Shown piece after piece: positions 22,206-34,191 of a stretch of 64,000 nt of DNA. Under the pieces are notes generated by a model. That model saw only the letters and a list, made by a program, of their open reading frames with translations, was not told where the DNA came from and made no database searches. Within the stretch, counting starts at the first letter, position 1. Each line of letters begins with the position of its first letter. Where the stretch lies: assembly GCF_027579695.1 (NCBI RefSeq), contig NC_083587.1:46901021-46965020 (forward strand), given 5' to 3'. The translations under genes and the position numbers were made by a program. Source of the stretch: Neoarius graeffei. Its lineage: Eukaryota > Chordata > Actinopteri > Siluriformes > Ariidae.

Positions 22206-22920
22206 AATAATATTGGCTGGCTTTTTTTTTTTTCATGGTATATCAGATATATTCCATTCACCTAGCATGATATTGAACGAGTCGAAGACTCGTTCAATAT
22301 CATGCTAGGTGAATGGAATATATCTGATATACCATGAAAAAAAAAAAGCCAGCCAATATTATTATTATTATACATACACGTTCCTTTCGGGTGTTCAACG
22401 CGTCTTTTTTGAAATTCTCTCAAAATCTTCCGTATTTAACGAAGCAAACCTGGCGGCCATGTTTCTTTACAAACCGCCGCGGTCGCTCGCTAGCGTGGAA
22501 GCTTTACGTCTCCGACGCATCTCTTTTCCAGTTTTTCAATGTCCCTTGGTATGTTTTTCTCTTGTAAATATGCATGAAGAATATCTAATGAAGTTTTCGT
22601 AGCCTTTCGGGTGTTCGATGCGTCTTTCTCTTTCCCGACGAACAAAGAAATGCTTCTGCACGTGCACAGCAGAAAACTCTCTCATTGGATATTCGAATCA
22701 GCACTGACATATGAAGTCATGTTGTCTTGACAGCCATGCAATATCGTAAACCGTATTCAACGCTCATTCTCCATTGGGTAGAGTAACGTAATACACGTAG
22801 GATAAGCGATATGCGAACAATATTGCACGCTATCAAACCAAATGAATGAAATCCGCTAGAAGGGAATAGAACACGTTTTTATTCCATAAAAAAAGTGTCC
22901 TGTATGTGTAATATGAGTGT
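22206..22920. mobile_element. hairpin-cored composite repeat, copy A2
   Basis: Its core is a 158-bp inverted repeat (22206-22363) with a 3-base centre at 22284-22286 and very few mismatches. The remaining sequence is colinear with A1 without A1's 331-bp insertion. Confidence 0.7.
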
Positions 22921-23233
22921 ACTGATTCGTGACGTAAATGCTACAATGAGAAAGGTACTAACTGCTTGTCTGCATCTTGATCTCGGATGTAGTACTTCCT
23001 GTTTCTGTTGAATCGGGGTTTGTGATTGGGTGATGGTGAAATACATCATTCAGTTTTGATCTACAATCACTTCATGCAATCATAAAGCACCGTAAAGCGT
23101 CGTGTTGCAAGTGAAATTCTACACCACAACAAACAGGTGATTTTTATTCTCCAGGACATGACCTCTGTTTTTAATGAGCAAGTCAGCCACTTGAAGCACA
23201 GAACAGGGTTGCGTGTGTGATCATGTGCTTTAC
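22921..23233 (-). other. G1 intron next to exon 23234
   Basis: No repeat recognised. Short frames reaching into the exon on the minus strand are exon read-through. Confidence 0.4.
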
Positions 23234-23444
23234 CGTCAGGTCCTGGATGATGGTCTGCAGCAAGGTGGTGTTGGCGGCTACGTGATTGCGGAGCTGTGTG
23301 TGTTGCAGGAGCAGCGAGAGGATTTGAGCCAGCAAGGGAAGCTCTTCCTCGCACAGGTCACACACATGTAGAGACTGCAGAACCAATCGCAAAAGACGTG
23401 GCACTGTGCTCAGCGCAGCAAAACACGCCTCCCATACTGCATCC
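23234..23444 (-). CDS. G1 internal exon (211 nt)
   Basis: The acceptor TCTGTCTGCTCCGCAG ends at 23445 and the donor CTGACG|GTAAAG lies at 23233. It starts with one base completing the codon begun at 28706, then encodes 70 residues, among them DAVWEACFAALSTVPRLLRL, LPLLAQILSLLLQHTQL and ending LLQTIIQDLT. Regularly spaced Leu and short helices suggest ARM/HEAT-like repeats. It ends in phase 0, fitting the terminal exon. Confidence 0.85.
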
Positions 23445-24158
23445 CTGCGGAGCAGACAGACGAGTGACTCAAAAACAATTCAAAGCAACAACTAAAGGAG
23501 GTTCATGTGCGTTTGCGATATTAAAGGCCTAGCTAGAGCAATGCCGCTCGAGTACTATCAGACGAGATTCTATTTCCAGACACGTCATGTTACGTTATGG
23601 TACTGGGGTACTAATACTAATGCATGACGGATGGACGGACGAACGGTCGTCAAGCTATTGCTGAAATATTGCCTCACTTCCCGTTTTCAGTTGCCATCTT
23701 ATCCTGTATAGATCGTGTGCTGAATGTGTGTGCCATGTTTGGTGTCAATATATGAAAGCATTACTGAGAAATGATGTCACATCCTGCCTGTATGGCGACT
23801 TCAGGTTGCTCTCACAATACCGCGATCCAAATTCCCCTAACGATTGGATAATTTATGGTAGAAAAAGTAAAGAAAAAAAAAGTAAAAAATGGTGGAAAAC
23901 CCAATAAGTGTAGAAATGAACATTTATGGAATATATTAAAGTTGGCTTGACCCAAAGAATCACAGGAAAGTGCAAACGTCCAAATTTGTCCGGTTAGTGG
24001 TGCCTGAGCTGTGCAAAATTGCCGAGGTAGTGGAGTGTCTGTCCTATATCACTGCTATGAGCTGTATTTAGATATGAACAAATCAATTGATGTATGTGGT
24101 TGTGTGCGAAAGTTTGCATCCCCCCTATTTTTTTATTTTTTTTGCAAAAGGGAAGAGT
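23445..24158. other. G1 intron with a decayed repeat
   Basis: The GACGGATGGACGGACGAACGG block at about 23626 and nearby sequence resemble the GGACGGA-bearing intronic repeats at 35700-36270 and 58170-58200. No exon seen. Confidence 0.4.
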
Positions 24159-24169
24159 TGGTCGGAGTC

Positions 24170-24529
24170 CATCTATCCATTATCTGTAACCGCTTATCCT
24201 GTGCAGAGTCGCAGGCAAGCTGGAGCCTATCCCAGCTGACTATGGGCGAGAGGCGGGGTACACCCTGGACAAGTCACCAGATCATCGCAGGGCTGACACA
24301 GAGACAAGCAACCATTCACACTCACATTCACACCTACGGTCAATTTAGAGTCACCAGTTAACCTAACCTGCATGTCTTTGGACTGTGGGGGAAACCGGAG
24401 CACCCGGAGGAAACCCACGCGGACACGGGGAGAACATGCAAACTCCGCACAGAAAGGCCCTCGCCGGCCCCGGGGCTTGAACCCGGACCTTCTTGCTGTG
24501 AGGCGACAGCGCTAACCACTACACAACCC
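24170..24529 (-). mobile_element. DANA/Mermaid-type SINE, copy 6 (GGATGGA-tail subfamily)
   Basis: 11-bp TSD TGGTCGGAGTC at 24159-24169 and 24530-24540. The head end is slightly truncated (CACAACC). Confidence 0.93.
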
Positions 24530-24589
24530 TGGTCGGAGTCATATTTTGAAATGTATAAAATTTTTTTACACACACACACACACACACGT

Positions 24590-26045
24590 ACACGAAGGTA
24601 TGAAGTTTATCTTTGAATGGTGAATATATTCACGAGTGAGTGACGCGAATGAGTGATCTATTTTTCAACACTAATAGATAAACTTCATATCTTTGCGCTA
24701 CCGTATAATGTTCATATCATATGGACACATCCACACAAAAAAAAGCAAGTTAATCAAAAGAATTTAAATTTTGACCCGATTCGCCATTTTGACAACACGC
24801 GTCTAGTCAGCAGGAAAACACTGGGTGTGAGGTCATGGGAGTGAAATATCGGGAAGTATGTCACTCAGATCTGCGATGCATCTCGTACGAAAAATGCGAG
24901 TTTTTCAAAATGAGAAGATAAACTTCATATCTTCAAGCCAGCGTGTGATTTTCTTATTATTATATAGACACATTCACAAACAAATAGTACCCAAATTTAT
25001 CAAAACAATTCATCGGTTTCCTCACGAGTGACCTTTAACAGTTATTCCATGAAATCGAATCGTACGAGCTGATGGCCGACGAGGCGCGTAGCACAGAGTT
25101 GGCTATAAGTCATGTACAATGAGTGAGTGGAATAACCGTTTTATTCTATCCACAGTCACTGGATTTTGAGAAACGGAGCGTTTTTCTCATCTCATTATCT
25201 CTAGCCGCTTTATCCTTCTACAGGGTTGCGGGCAAGCTGGAGCCTATCCCAGCTGACTACGGGCGAAAGGCGGGGTACACCCTGGACAAGTCGCCAGGTC
25301 ATCACAGGGCTGACACATAGACACAGACAACCATTCACACTCACATTCACACCTACGGTCAATTTAGAGTCACCAGTTAACCTAACCTGCATATCTTTGG
25401 ACTGTGGGGGAAACCGGAGCACCCGGAGGAAACCCACGCGGACACGGGGAGAACATGCAAACTCCGCACAGAAAGGCCCTCGCCGGCCACGGGGCTCGAA
25501 CCCGGACCTTCTTGCTGTGAGGCGACAGCGCTAACCACTACACCACCGTGCTGCCTGGAGCGTTTTTATTTTTTGCAAATTCAATACATAAAAACTTTTT
25601 ATACAAAACATCCGACACAATAATTTCCGCTTAGAATGTAAACAAATCGGTGAAATGACCGTAGCAATCTTAGAAAAATGCGATAATAATTCTTGAAAAC
25701 TCATAAAAAAGATATATTCTTACCATCAAATACTCTTATTCCATATTATGTTGCTTTTTTTGTATTTTGGGGGTTTTGTTTTCGAGTTTTTATTTCGTCC
25801 TCGGTTGGTTCAGTAACTCGCGCCACCATTTTGTTTTTCTCTACTCATGGTACATGAGCTGATATCCTAGTAGTAGAGTAGCCAATCAGACCGTGTGATT
25901 GCTCATATCCAGTGTATGTGGATAGAATAAATAGAGATTTGTGTCCCGGTTTTGGTTCTCCATGTCCCAGAGAATGTGTAGCTTGTAAGAAAAATACGAA
26001 TGGTGTATTTCCCAGTAAAACACTCGTGTCCATATAATATTATAT
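24590..26045. mobile_element. hairpin-family composite repeat, copy A3
   Basis: Contains GATAAACTTCATATCTT blocks at about 24680 and 24910 in inverse orientation to A1, and an ACTCGTGTCCATATAATAT end matching 6750-6775 inverted. It lacks the central palindrome of A1/A2 and is interrupted by SINE copy 7. Boundaries approximate. Confidence 0.55.
25186..25556 (-). mobile_element. DANA/Mermaid-type SINE, copy 7
   Basis: Perfect 11-bp TSD GGAGCGTTTTT at 25175-25185 and 25557-25567, nested in A3. Short-tail form. Confidence 0.95.
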
Positions 26046-26069
26046 TTTATATATTCGACATGCAAACTC

Positions 26070-26441
26070 AGGTGGCACGGTGGTGTAGTGGTTAGCGCTG
26101 TCGCCTCACAGCAAGAAGGTCCGGGTTCGAGCCCCGTGGCCGGCGAGGGCCTTTCTGTGTGGAGTTTGCATGTTCTCCCCGTGTCTGCGTGGGTTTCCTC
26201 CGGGTGCTCCGGTTTCCCCCACAGTCCAAAGACATGCAGGTTAGGTTAACTGGTGACTCTAAATTGAGCGTAGGTGTGAATGTGAGTGTGAATGGTTGTC
26301 TGTGTCTATGTGTCAGCCCTGTGATGACCTGGCGACTTGTCCAGGGTGAACCCCGCCTTTCGCCCGTAGTCAGCTGGGATAGGCTCCAGCTTGCCTGCGA
26401 CCCTGTAGAACAGGATAAAGCGGCTACAGATAATGAGATGA
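26070..26441 (+). mobile_element. DANA/Mermaid-type SINE, copy 8
   Basis: 13-bp TSD GACATGCAAACTC at 26057-26069 and 26442-26454. Long-tail form. Confidence 0.95.
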
Positions 26442-26628
26442 GACATGCAAACTCCTAACACCCCTTGGCAAATTTTTGCTTTATGGTATTGTAGTTTTGT
26501 ACTTTGTTGATTCTGTGCTTGCCTTGACCTTCGTATAAAACCGCATTATGCTAGTTTTTACTCTCGAAGGATTTTTAGCTCGATGCCAGCTCGTCCTTTT
26601 TATACTTCAGGTTTATTCTGGGTTTGCA

Positions 26629-28236
26629 CAGTGGTGCTTGAAAGTTTGTGAACCCTTTAGAATTGTCTATATTTCTGCATAAATATGACCTAAAACATCA
26701 TCAGATTTTCACACAAGTCCTAAAAGTAGATAAAGAGAACCCAGTTAAACAAATGAGACAAAATATTCTACTTGGTCATTTATTTATTGAGGAAAATGAT
26801 CCAATATTACATATCTGTGAGTGGCAAAAGTATGTGAACCTCTAGGATTAGCAGTTAATTTGAAGGTGAAATTAGAGTCAGATGTTTTCAATCAATGGGA
26901 TGACAATCAGGTGTGAGTGGGCACCCTGTTTTATTTAAAGAACAGGGATCTATCAAAGTCTGATCTTCACAACACATGTTTGTGGAAGTGTGTCATGGCA
27001 CAAACAAAGGAGATTTCTGAGGACCTCAGAAAAAGCGTTGTTGATGCTCATCAGGCTGGAAAAGGTTACAAAACCATCTCTAAAGAGTTTGGACTCCACC
27101 AATCCACAGTCAGACAGATTGTGTACAAATGGAGGAAATTCAAGACCATTGTTACCCTCCCCAGGAGTGGTCGACCAACAAAGATCACTCCAAGAGCAAG
27201 GCGTGTAATAGTCAGCGAGGTCACAAAGGACCCCAGGATAACTTCTAAGCAACTGAAGGCCTCTCTCACATTGGCTAATGTTAATGTTATGGGTCCACCA
27301 TCAGGAGAACACTGAACAACAATGGTGTGCATGGCAGGGTTGCAAGGAGAAAGCCACTGCTCTCCAAAAAGAACATTGCTGCTCGTCTGCAGTTTGCTAA
27401 AGATCATATGGACAAGCCAGAAGGCTATTGGAAAAATGTTTTGTGGACGGATGAGACCTAAATAAAACTTTTTGGTTCAAATGAGAAGCGTCATGTTTGG
27501 AGAAAGGAAAACACTGCATTCCAGCATAAGAACCTTATCCCATCTGTGAAACATGGTGGTGGTAGTATCATGGTTTGGGCCTGTTTTGCTGCATCTGGGC
27601 CAGGACGGCTTGCCATCATTGATGGAACAATGAATTCTGAATTATACCAGTGAATTCTAAAGGAAAATGTCAGGACATCTGTCCATGAACTGAATCTCAA
27701 GAGAAGGTGGGTCATGCAGCAAGACAACGACCCTAAGCACACAAGTCATTCTACCAAAGAATGGTTAAAGAAGAATAAAGTTAATGTTTTGGAATGGCCA
27801 AGTCAAAGTCCTGACCTTAATCCAATGGAAATGTTGTGGAAGGACCTGAAGCGAGCAGTTCATGTGAGGAAACCCACCAACATCCCAGAGTTGAAGCTGT
27901 TCTGTACGGAGGAATGGGCTAAAATTGCTCCAAGCCAGTGTGCAGGACTGATCAACAGTTACCACAAACGTTTAGTTGCAGTTACTGCTGCACAAGGGGG
28001 TCACACCAGATACTGAAAGCAAAGGTTTACATACTTTTGCCACTCACAGATATGTAATATTGGATCATTTTCCTCAATAAATAAATGACCGAGTATAATA
28101 TTTTTGTCTCATTTGTTTAACTGGGTTCTCTTTATCTACTTTTAGGACTTGTGCAAAAATCTGATGATGTTTTAGGTCATATTTATGCAGAAATATAGAA
28201 AATTCTAAAGGGTTCACAAACTTTCAAGCACCACTG
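26629..28236 (+). mobile_element. Tc1-like transposon family T2, copy 3
   Basis: Same ends as 20213-21800, with TA at 28237-28238 and CA at the left (a decayed TA). Transposase frames at 26917-27315 and 27714-28016 keep KGYKTISKEFGLHQSTVRQI, WTDET (then a stop), QQDNDPKHTS and NPMEMLWKDLK. Inactive through in-frame stops and a deletion near 27290. Confidence 0.92.
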
Positions 28237-28238
28237 TA

Positions 28239-28705
28239 AATAGTCTATATAATACATAAGCAACATGCACATGTGTGCTTGACTTGTTAACACTTTATAA
28301 GCTACAGTATCTTTATAACTACAGATGTGAGTCAGAGGAGAGCTGCACTCTATAAACACCACATAATTATACCCTTTAGAGCTGCCTGGACACTGTAGGG
28401 GTGCCTTTTCTTTTGCAAGCATGTCTTTTTTCGCTTGTTTTTGTTTCAATAGAGAGAAAGAAGATTTTTCTTGTGCTTTTTGTTTGGAATATGAAAGTTA
28501 GCGATATTGTTTTTACTATTTGTCGTGACTCATAAATGACGTGAATTCTCCGGAAGTAAACGGAACCCGAGATTTTCCAATGTGCTCACTCCAAAAATGA
28601 CAAATCTAGTGTTTGGTTTCTTTGATTCATGTTTAAAAAAAATGCTTGTAACTAATGTACATTATGGTCACGTGCACAAACGTAGGTGCGTGAGTGAGTG
28701 TGCAC
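28239..28705 (-). other. G1 intron, no feature recognised
   Basis: Unique-looking AT-rich sequence between the T2 copy and the exon at 28706. Confidence 0.4.
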
Positions 28706-28875
28706 CTCTTGCGGGCGCTTTGCTCCAGCTGCAGCAGCAGACTGAGCATGCTCAGACAGCAGTCAGCCAAGAAGCGGAGGAGTGTGTCGTTGGGCAGGAG
28801 GTTGTGATCCAGTAACCGTGGAATACACCTCAACAGGGCAGCGCACATGCAGTCCGGCACCACCAGCAACCCACA
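28706..28875 (-). CDS. G1 internal exon (170 nt)
   Basis: Acceptor ..GTCTAG at 28876 and donor AAGAG|GTGCAC at 28705. It starts in phase 0 and encodes 56 residues plus two bases (AG), which join G of the next exon to make Arg. The peptide includes CGLLVVPDCMCAALLRCIPR, LLPNDTLLRFLADCC and LSLLLQLEQSARK. Cys- and Leu-rich helical segments fit a solenoid protein. The intron before it is only 83 bp. Confidence 0.87.
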
Positions 28876-28958
28876 CTAGACGTCCATACAGAGACAAAAT
28901 CAGTCAATTCGATCCATACTGTGATATGTTTCACACTGTGACCCATCATTACACTCAC

Positions 28959-29039
28959 CAGGTTCTTGATGATGGCAGTTTGTAAGATTTCAAAACACTG
29001 CCCTCGAGAGCCCAGCGTCTCCAAACAGTGACATACTTC
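28959..29039 (-). CDS. G1 internal exon (81 nt)
   Basis: Acceptor TTTTTCTGCTTACAG at 29040 and a consensus donor CTG|GTGAGT at 28958. Exactly 27 codons, phase 0 at both ends, beginning EVCHCLETLGSRGQCFEILQ and ending TAIIKNL. The short 83-bp intron to the next exon and strong splice signals make this a confident exon. Confidence 0.88.
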
Positions 29040-29354
29040 CTGTAAGCAGAAAAACAGTGCAAACATTTTGTTTAAGGAGAGATGGGGGCAGGGTGTCTAC
29101 AGGTTTATCCAAGTTAAATTTAAGACATTTAAGACTTTTTCATACCATGTTCCAAAAAAAATTAAGACCAAATCTAAAGTCACGCAAAAACGTACTTTTG
29201 AAAAAAAAAAAACCTATATAATTTAATGTAACTTATTGTTCTTGTAAACATTCACCAGAAAACACTATTCTAGTAGAAGTACTTCATTTCTTTTCCTTGA
29301 CAGGCATTCACACACTCAGAACACAATATAAGGATCGGATAAACTTGTAACAAT

Positions 29355-30041
29355 CAGTACGTTTACATGCACATCCAAATCGAGCTGCTGTCGGTAATCG
29401 AGCTAAGGTTCCCAGCAGGGGTGCCAGAGAAATCCAATCCTACATGCACACAAGGAAATCGAGCTATTGTGTGAGGTACATTGTGCACCTGAGCCACAGG
29501 TGGCGCTACACGCCCCATCGTGTTGGTACACTTCCGGTTGTCGTCATGAAGAGCTATTCAAGAGTGTAAACAAAAAGTTATCAGTTCCGTGTTCTCCACT
29601 GCGCGTTTTTCTCCTGTACATGAATTTTAATATATTCAACTCCTTAAGCTGAATGAGCATGAACTCTGACTCCTCATTGCTCCAGAAGTGCAAGTTTCTG
29701 CTCGCCATTTTCTCTTCTTCGTTTGTTCCTCCTGACCTCTTCTGCTGCTCACTACTACCGTTGTCATGCCGACCGAGGCTGTCGTGTTTCCCGCTTGTGG
29801 TCTCGTCACTCCCGGAAGGGGCAGTGCTGAAGTAAGTAGCTCGACTACTAGCTCGATAGGGTTTACATGCACTAAGTAGCTCGGCAAAAATCGCATAATC
29901 TAGGTCGTGTAGCTCGATTACGAGAAATCAAGTTCGGTTCAATTTCAGCCGAGCTAAGGTGTTTCCATGGCATTTAGAACTTCGATTTCAGTCGAGCTAC
30001 GGCAGAAATTCGATTTTCTCTATGTGCATGTAGACGCACTG
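29355..30041. mobile_element. TIR element, CAGTGCGTTTACATGCAC type
   Basis: Ends CAGTACGTTTACATGCACAT and its inverse, with degenerate 9-bp flanking repeats TGTAACAAT / AGTGACAAT. No coding capacity seen. Subterminal regions are rich in repeated 'tcgagct' motifs. Superfamily uncertain. Confidence 0.75.
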
Positions 30042-30469
30042 AGTGACAATCAGAACGCAGTCACAACGTTTGAATCCAATGTAACACTGTGAAAATGTGA
30101 ATGAAGTCACACACACAGAATCCAATGCAACAGTTTTTTAAAAATTATTTTCTCTGCTTGGGGAGTCGCATTGTAAGCAGAATTGTTCAATTCCATCTTT
30201 GGTCAAACAACAATGCAGAAAACAACAGTTAAAACAATGTGAATGCACGTACACCTGAAACTTCGGCTCACTCACTTGAAAGATATGCTCACTTGCACTT
30301 CTTAACACACTTGGAACGATACCCACACACAAACAATACTATTCTCACATGCACGCAATAGAATATATATTCTCTCTCTCACACACACACACACAATATT
30401 CTCTTACATCTCGCAGATCTATCCTCTTCTCCACGACCGTTAGTGGTGGCAGCGCTGAAGTCGGATATT

Positions 30470-31556
30470 CAGGGATGAGAATGAGAAATTGTATTTTCAG
30501 CTGAAAATTTAATTGGGGGCCTGGGGGCCATCGGCCCCCAGCCAGGTCCAGGGCGGAGCCTGGTCGGGGGTCCAGGGGGCCGAAGGCCCCCGGAAGCTAA
30601 TGAGTTTTATACATTTTAGACCACTAGAAATGGTCTCAGATTGCTCAGTTGAATAATATTTTCAGTCCAAAGAAGCTTGAGTTTTGGACACTAATAAACA
30701 AAAATAGTCTCAATAATGCTCAGCTAAAAAGAATTTTTAACTTCATGCTAGAATGAAAGGAATGATGAATATAAATTAAACACAAAGACAGAATATTTGA
30801 CATAATCCTGTAAATGTTTCAGTTACTTTATTAAAGAATGCATTTACCTCTTTTGCAGTGAACTTGTCTCAACAGAAACACAATTTCCCTGTTGAACAGT
30901 TCTCTCAGCTCCCTTTCTTCCCTTTTGAAGCATGTTCAATCAAAGCAATGCACCCGCGAGAGCCATAATTAATAATGTCATTGCAGTAGATACATTGGGC
31001 TTTGCCGGGAGCGTCACATTTTCCAATGAAATCGGACAATTTCTCAACTACGTCTTCAGTGGTTTTGCCGATTTTTATCTTCAAAGTTACAGTTCTCTCT
31101 AACCAGTCCCAACGGAATTTATTCTTCACGTCTTTATCTATCACCTGAATAAGCGATTCATTTTCTTTTGTGATAATTTTCACCATTTTGAAGCTCTTAT
31201 TCGCTGTTACATCCTCAATCTCCGGCCTCGTGGAGCGCCATGTTGAATGAGTAAGAAAGCGAAATGCGAAGAACCAATCAGAACGAAGCTTACATGTGAC
31301 ATTTTAGCCTTTCCTATCTATGCTCGTTTACCATTGGTCAAATCGCGATATTTCTCTCTCAACGGCCAATCAAATACAGTGTACGTTCTGAACTGCTGAT
31401 GTAAACAGAGCCTTGTTCCCGATGGTTGACCGGGTCAACATATACCTAACCCCCCCCTAAATATTTTCTCCTCGGATTTAGACGATTCACAAAAATGACC
31501 CCTGGGTTGATAAAATCCGCGGAATTCCGCGGATCCGCGGAAAATTCCCATCCCTG
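30470..31556 (-). mobile_element. TIR element with a BED-like zinc-finger ORF
   Basis: Ends CAGGGATGAGAATG and CAGGGATGGGAATT (inverted), flanked by GATATT on both sides (6 bp). It contains a GC-rich inverted-motif block at 30515-30597 and one minus-strand frame (30905-31186). Catalytic sequence is absent. Confidence 0.75.
30905..31186 (-). pseudogene. transposon-encoded Zn-finger N-terminal protein fragment
   Basis: 93 residues. NKFRWDWLERTV precedes a C-x2-C ... H finger (QCIYCNDIINYGSRGCIAL then IEH), a BED-like arrangement seen at the N-terminus of fish transposon proteins. It then stops. A related fragment (VKNKWRWAW) is at about 53930-54130. Confidence 0.6.
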
Positions 31557-31567
31557 GATATTTGAGG

Positions 31568-31744
31568 CTGATGCTCCTGGCCTTTAGCAAAAGCAACGTG
31601 CTTGGCGCTCTTCATATGAGAGTCTACCGCTCTTATCCCCATTGTGCCCGACTTAAAAGTCTTACAGCATGCTACACAGTATGCCTTGTTGGCATCTTTG
31701 GGTACAGCTTTCAGCCACCACGAGTATTTTGCATCTTGCAGCCA
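31568..31744 (-). pseudogene. hAT transposase BED-finger exon remnant
   Basis: Minus-strand frame with KYSWWLKAVPKDANKAYCVA continuing into CCKTF..., a small hydrophobic spacer and SHMKSAKHVAFAKGQ, giving a C-x2-C-x(n)-H-x5-H BED-like finger. It lies in the 29089-32072 hAT element; no catalytic domain follows. Confidence 0.7.
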
Positions 31745-32152
31745 GTTATCATTAATTTACATTTACCCATTGTGGCTCGGACTACCCTCCATCAACAGAT
31801 CAGGCACTGAGTGGTTGTCAAGCACGTGTGTGTCTAGCAACCGGTGGATTCGGAGCCTGCGCGGTATAATTGTGAGCATCAAAAACGATTCAACTTTTTC
31901 TCCATCCAAAGTGTACCACATTTTAACGATATGACTGAGTAAAATCTCCATAAATTTAAGATTGAAAATTTAAGACCACGGGGTTTGAAATTTAAGACAA
32001 TTTAAGACTTTTTAATGGCCTTATTTTAGGAAAATTAAATTTAAGACTTTTTAAGGACCCGCGGCCACCCTGGATGGAGGGGAGAACAACACCACAGAGT
32101 ATGTACTAAAATATATTTTCTTTAGATATGGAAATTAGAGGTCTGCGCGGGT

Positions 32153-33250
32153 CGGATTTTTCAGTCCCGCTCCCGCCCGCATTGTGCAGTCCCGCTCTTC
32201 AAAAGCTCTTCTAAATTTGAGTGCCCTATCATCTACATGACGTGACACAGTTGTTGGATGGGGCAGAAGATCTCGCACATCGAATTTGCCTATTGTGGCT
32301 GCCGTGTCAACTAAAGGCCTCTGCATGCTCGTGCGACAAGGCTTTCGCAGATAGCTTTTCGCAGACAGTTGTAATTTATTGTTGAGCGGGGATAATAGGC
32401 GTGTGCGATGTTATTCACCGGCACAACGCAAGGGGGCGCGAAGTCGCTAGGAGTAGTTGGTGGGTGTGGTTAGTGGAGTGTTTATCCTCCGGTTACTTAT
32501 AATGACTAGAACTTTTTTTTTTTTATAATGACTAGAACTGGAGTCGTATAGATGTCCGTACTTCCTCAATCAACCGCTCTTCATGCTGCTCCATCTTCGC
32601 TCGTGTTTTTAAAAATGCCGGTCGTGAAAACAAACCAAACCGGGAAAGTAGAGAAGCGGAAGTGCGTGTACAGCGGACCAATCAGAGCCCTCTTGTCTGC
32701 GGCGCTGTCTGCGAGGCTTCTGCGGTGGTCACAGTTTTTGGAGGTGCACGCAGAGCGTCTGCGAAGGTGGGGGGGCTACGCAGACACTGTCTGCGACACC
32801 GTCTGCGAGGACTGGGTTGTCAGCATAAATTGGCCTTAAGTGTTGGGCAAACTGAGCTAATCCCCGACCAGTGATGCCGTCATACGGGCGGAGGTCCGCA
32901 GCAACAAAACCAACACATTTCTCCACGGGCTTTGCCTTCAATGCATCTGTCACTTTTGCGTTGCTCCCTCTGAACTCCAACAATTGTTGTCCTTTTAACA
33001 CAGTACATACATGGCGATTCAGGCCTGATGTACCTGATTTATGGCCGTTGTATGTCAGAACCTTTTGGCACTTATCACAACAAGCAAAGGGCAGCTGATT
33101 TCCCTCTGCGTCATACACGAGTGAGAATGATTTCCAAATGTCCGATTTCAGGACTCTTGACTTTTTAACGGTAAATGTACCCCTTTTTAAAGCAGCACTT
33201 ACTTTTGAAGCACTGTGAGCTTCAGTAAAGGAGCTCTGCTCTTCTGCCAT
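32153..33250 (-). pseudogene. hAT transposase N-terminus (BED finger + Hermes-type DBD)
   Basis: Starts MAEEQSSFTEAHSA. A BED finger follows (DIWKSFSLVYD, CCDKCQKVLTYNG, TSGLNRHVC), then CVGFVAADLRPYDGITGRG, the Hermes-type DNA-binding domain. At FAQHL the frame is split by the Harbinger MITE and resumes beyond it as VDTAATIGKFDVRDLLPHPT. The dimerisation and catalytic regions are missing. The type is clear; the gene is dead. Confidence 0.85.
32315..32836. mobile_element. PIF/Harbinger MITE H1, copy 1
   Basis: Ends AGGCCTCTGCATGC / ..AAATTGGCCT with TAA on both sides (32312-32314, 32837-32839). Nearly identical to 45459-45973. On the minus strand it keeps the start of a MADF-like protein (see the other copy). 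Confidence 0.85.
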
Positions 33251-33676
33251 GATTGGAGAGCTCAAACACAGAAGAGGAAAGGAATCGGAAACGTACGAGA
33301 GTTATTTATCCTCTCCTGGATCAGAATCAGAATTCTGATGACCAGCTCATCTAAGGTGTCATTGAGGCATCATGTTATGCCGCTTTTCCACTACAAACGC
33401 GGCTGAGCCGTGCCGTGCCGAGTCGAGCTGAGCGGGGCTGTTGGAGTTGCATTTCGACTACAACCGCGCTGAACCGTGCTGGCTGGAAGTGGGTGGACAC
33501 ATTGGGTGGAGTTAGCGAAAGTGGGTGGACGTCATGTGATGTCGTTAAGCAGCGCAAACAGTGACATCAGTGACAGTGGCGGAACAAGTCAGAGTCGGGC
33601 CGGGGGCGGGGCAAATGACCGGGCCCTTTATTAAAGCTTATCATAACATCATTTTAGGCTACAAAATGTCCGCAAC

Positions 33677-34091
33677 TGCGGTGTTTACCAATTTCAACAC
33701 TACCGGGTGCAACTATGTTATTTAGTACATCAAGTCCTTCAAACGAACATGTAACTCAGAAACAAAAAACATTAGGATACTGTACATGGCTCATAATAAA
33801 ACATCAATAGCCTATACTGCGCACATTATTTGAAGGGCATACGAATGAGCGCTCAGAGGTTGCAACGCTGACAGGAAGAGTCAGAAATAAAAGGAGGGCG
33901 GTGCAAACCTCACTGAATGCACTGTGTTTACCAATTTCAACACTCCGGGGTGCAACTATGTTAGTTTGTACATTAAGTCCTTCAAACGAACATGTAACTC
34001 AGAAACAAAAAAAAACATTAGGCGACATACTGTACATGGCTCATAATAAAACATCAATAGCCTACTGCGCGCATTATTTGAAGGGCATACG
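33677..34091. repeat. direct duplication of about 170-bp units
   Basis: Both units run from GTGTTTACCAATTTCAACAC to CATTATTTGAAGGGCATACG with few differences; about 75 bp of other sequence separates them. Confidence 0.85.
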
Positions 34092-34191
34092 GTGAGCCTT
34101 GCGCTCCGCGAACTCCTGCACGATGCTCTGTGTCACTGATTCAGTGACCTTTTAAGCGGTAGTCTCACGACCCGAATAGTAAACAATAAAC

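Larger units (their letters stand above)
29089..32072 (-). mobile_element. hAT element with two nested insertions
   Basis: TIRs CAGGGTGTCTACAGG and CAGGGTGGCCGCGGG (right end inverted), with a near-perfect 8-bp TSD GATGGGGG / GATGGAGG at 29081-29088 and 32073-32080. It carries only a transposase zinc-finger exon remnant. Internal TTTAAGAC-type subterminal repeats occur at both ends. Two unrelated TIR elements sit inside. Confidence 0.88.
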
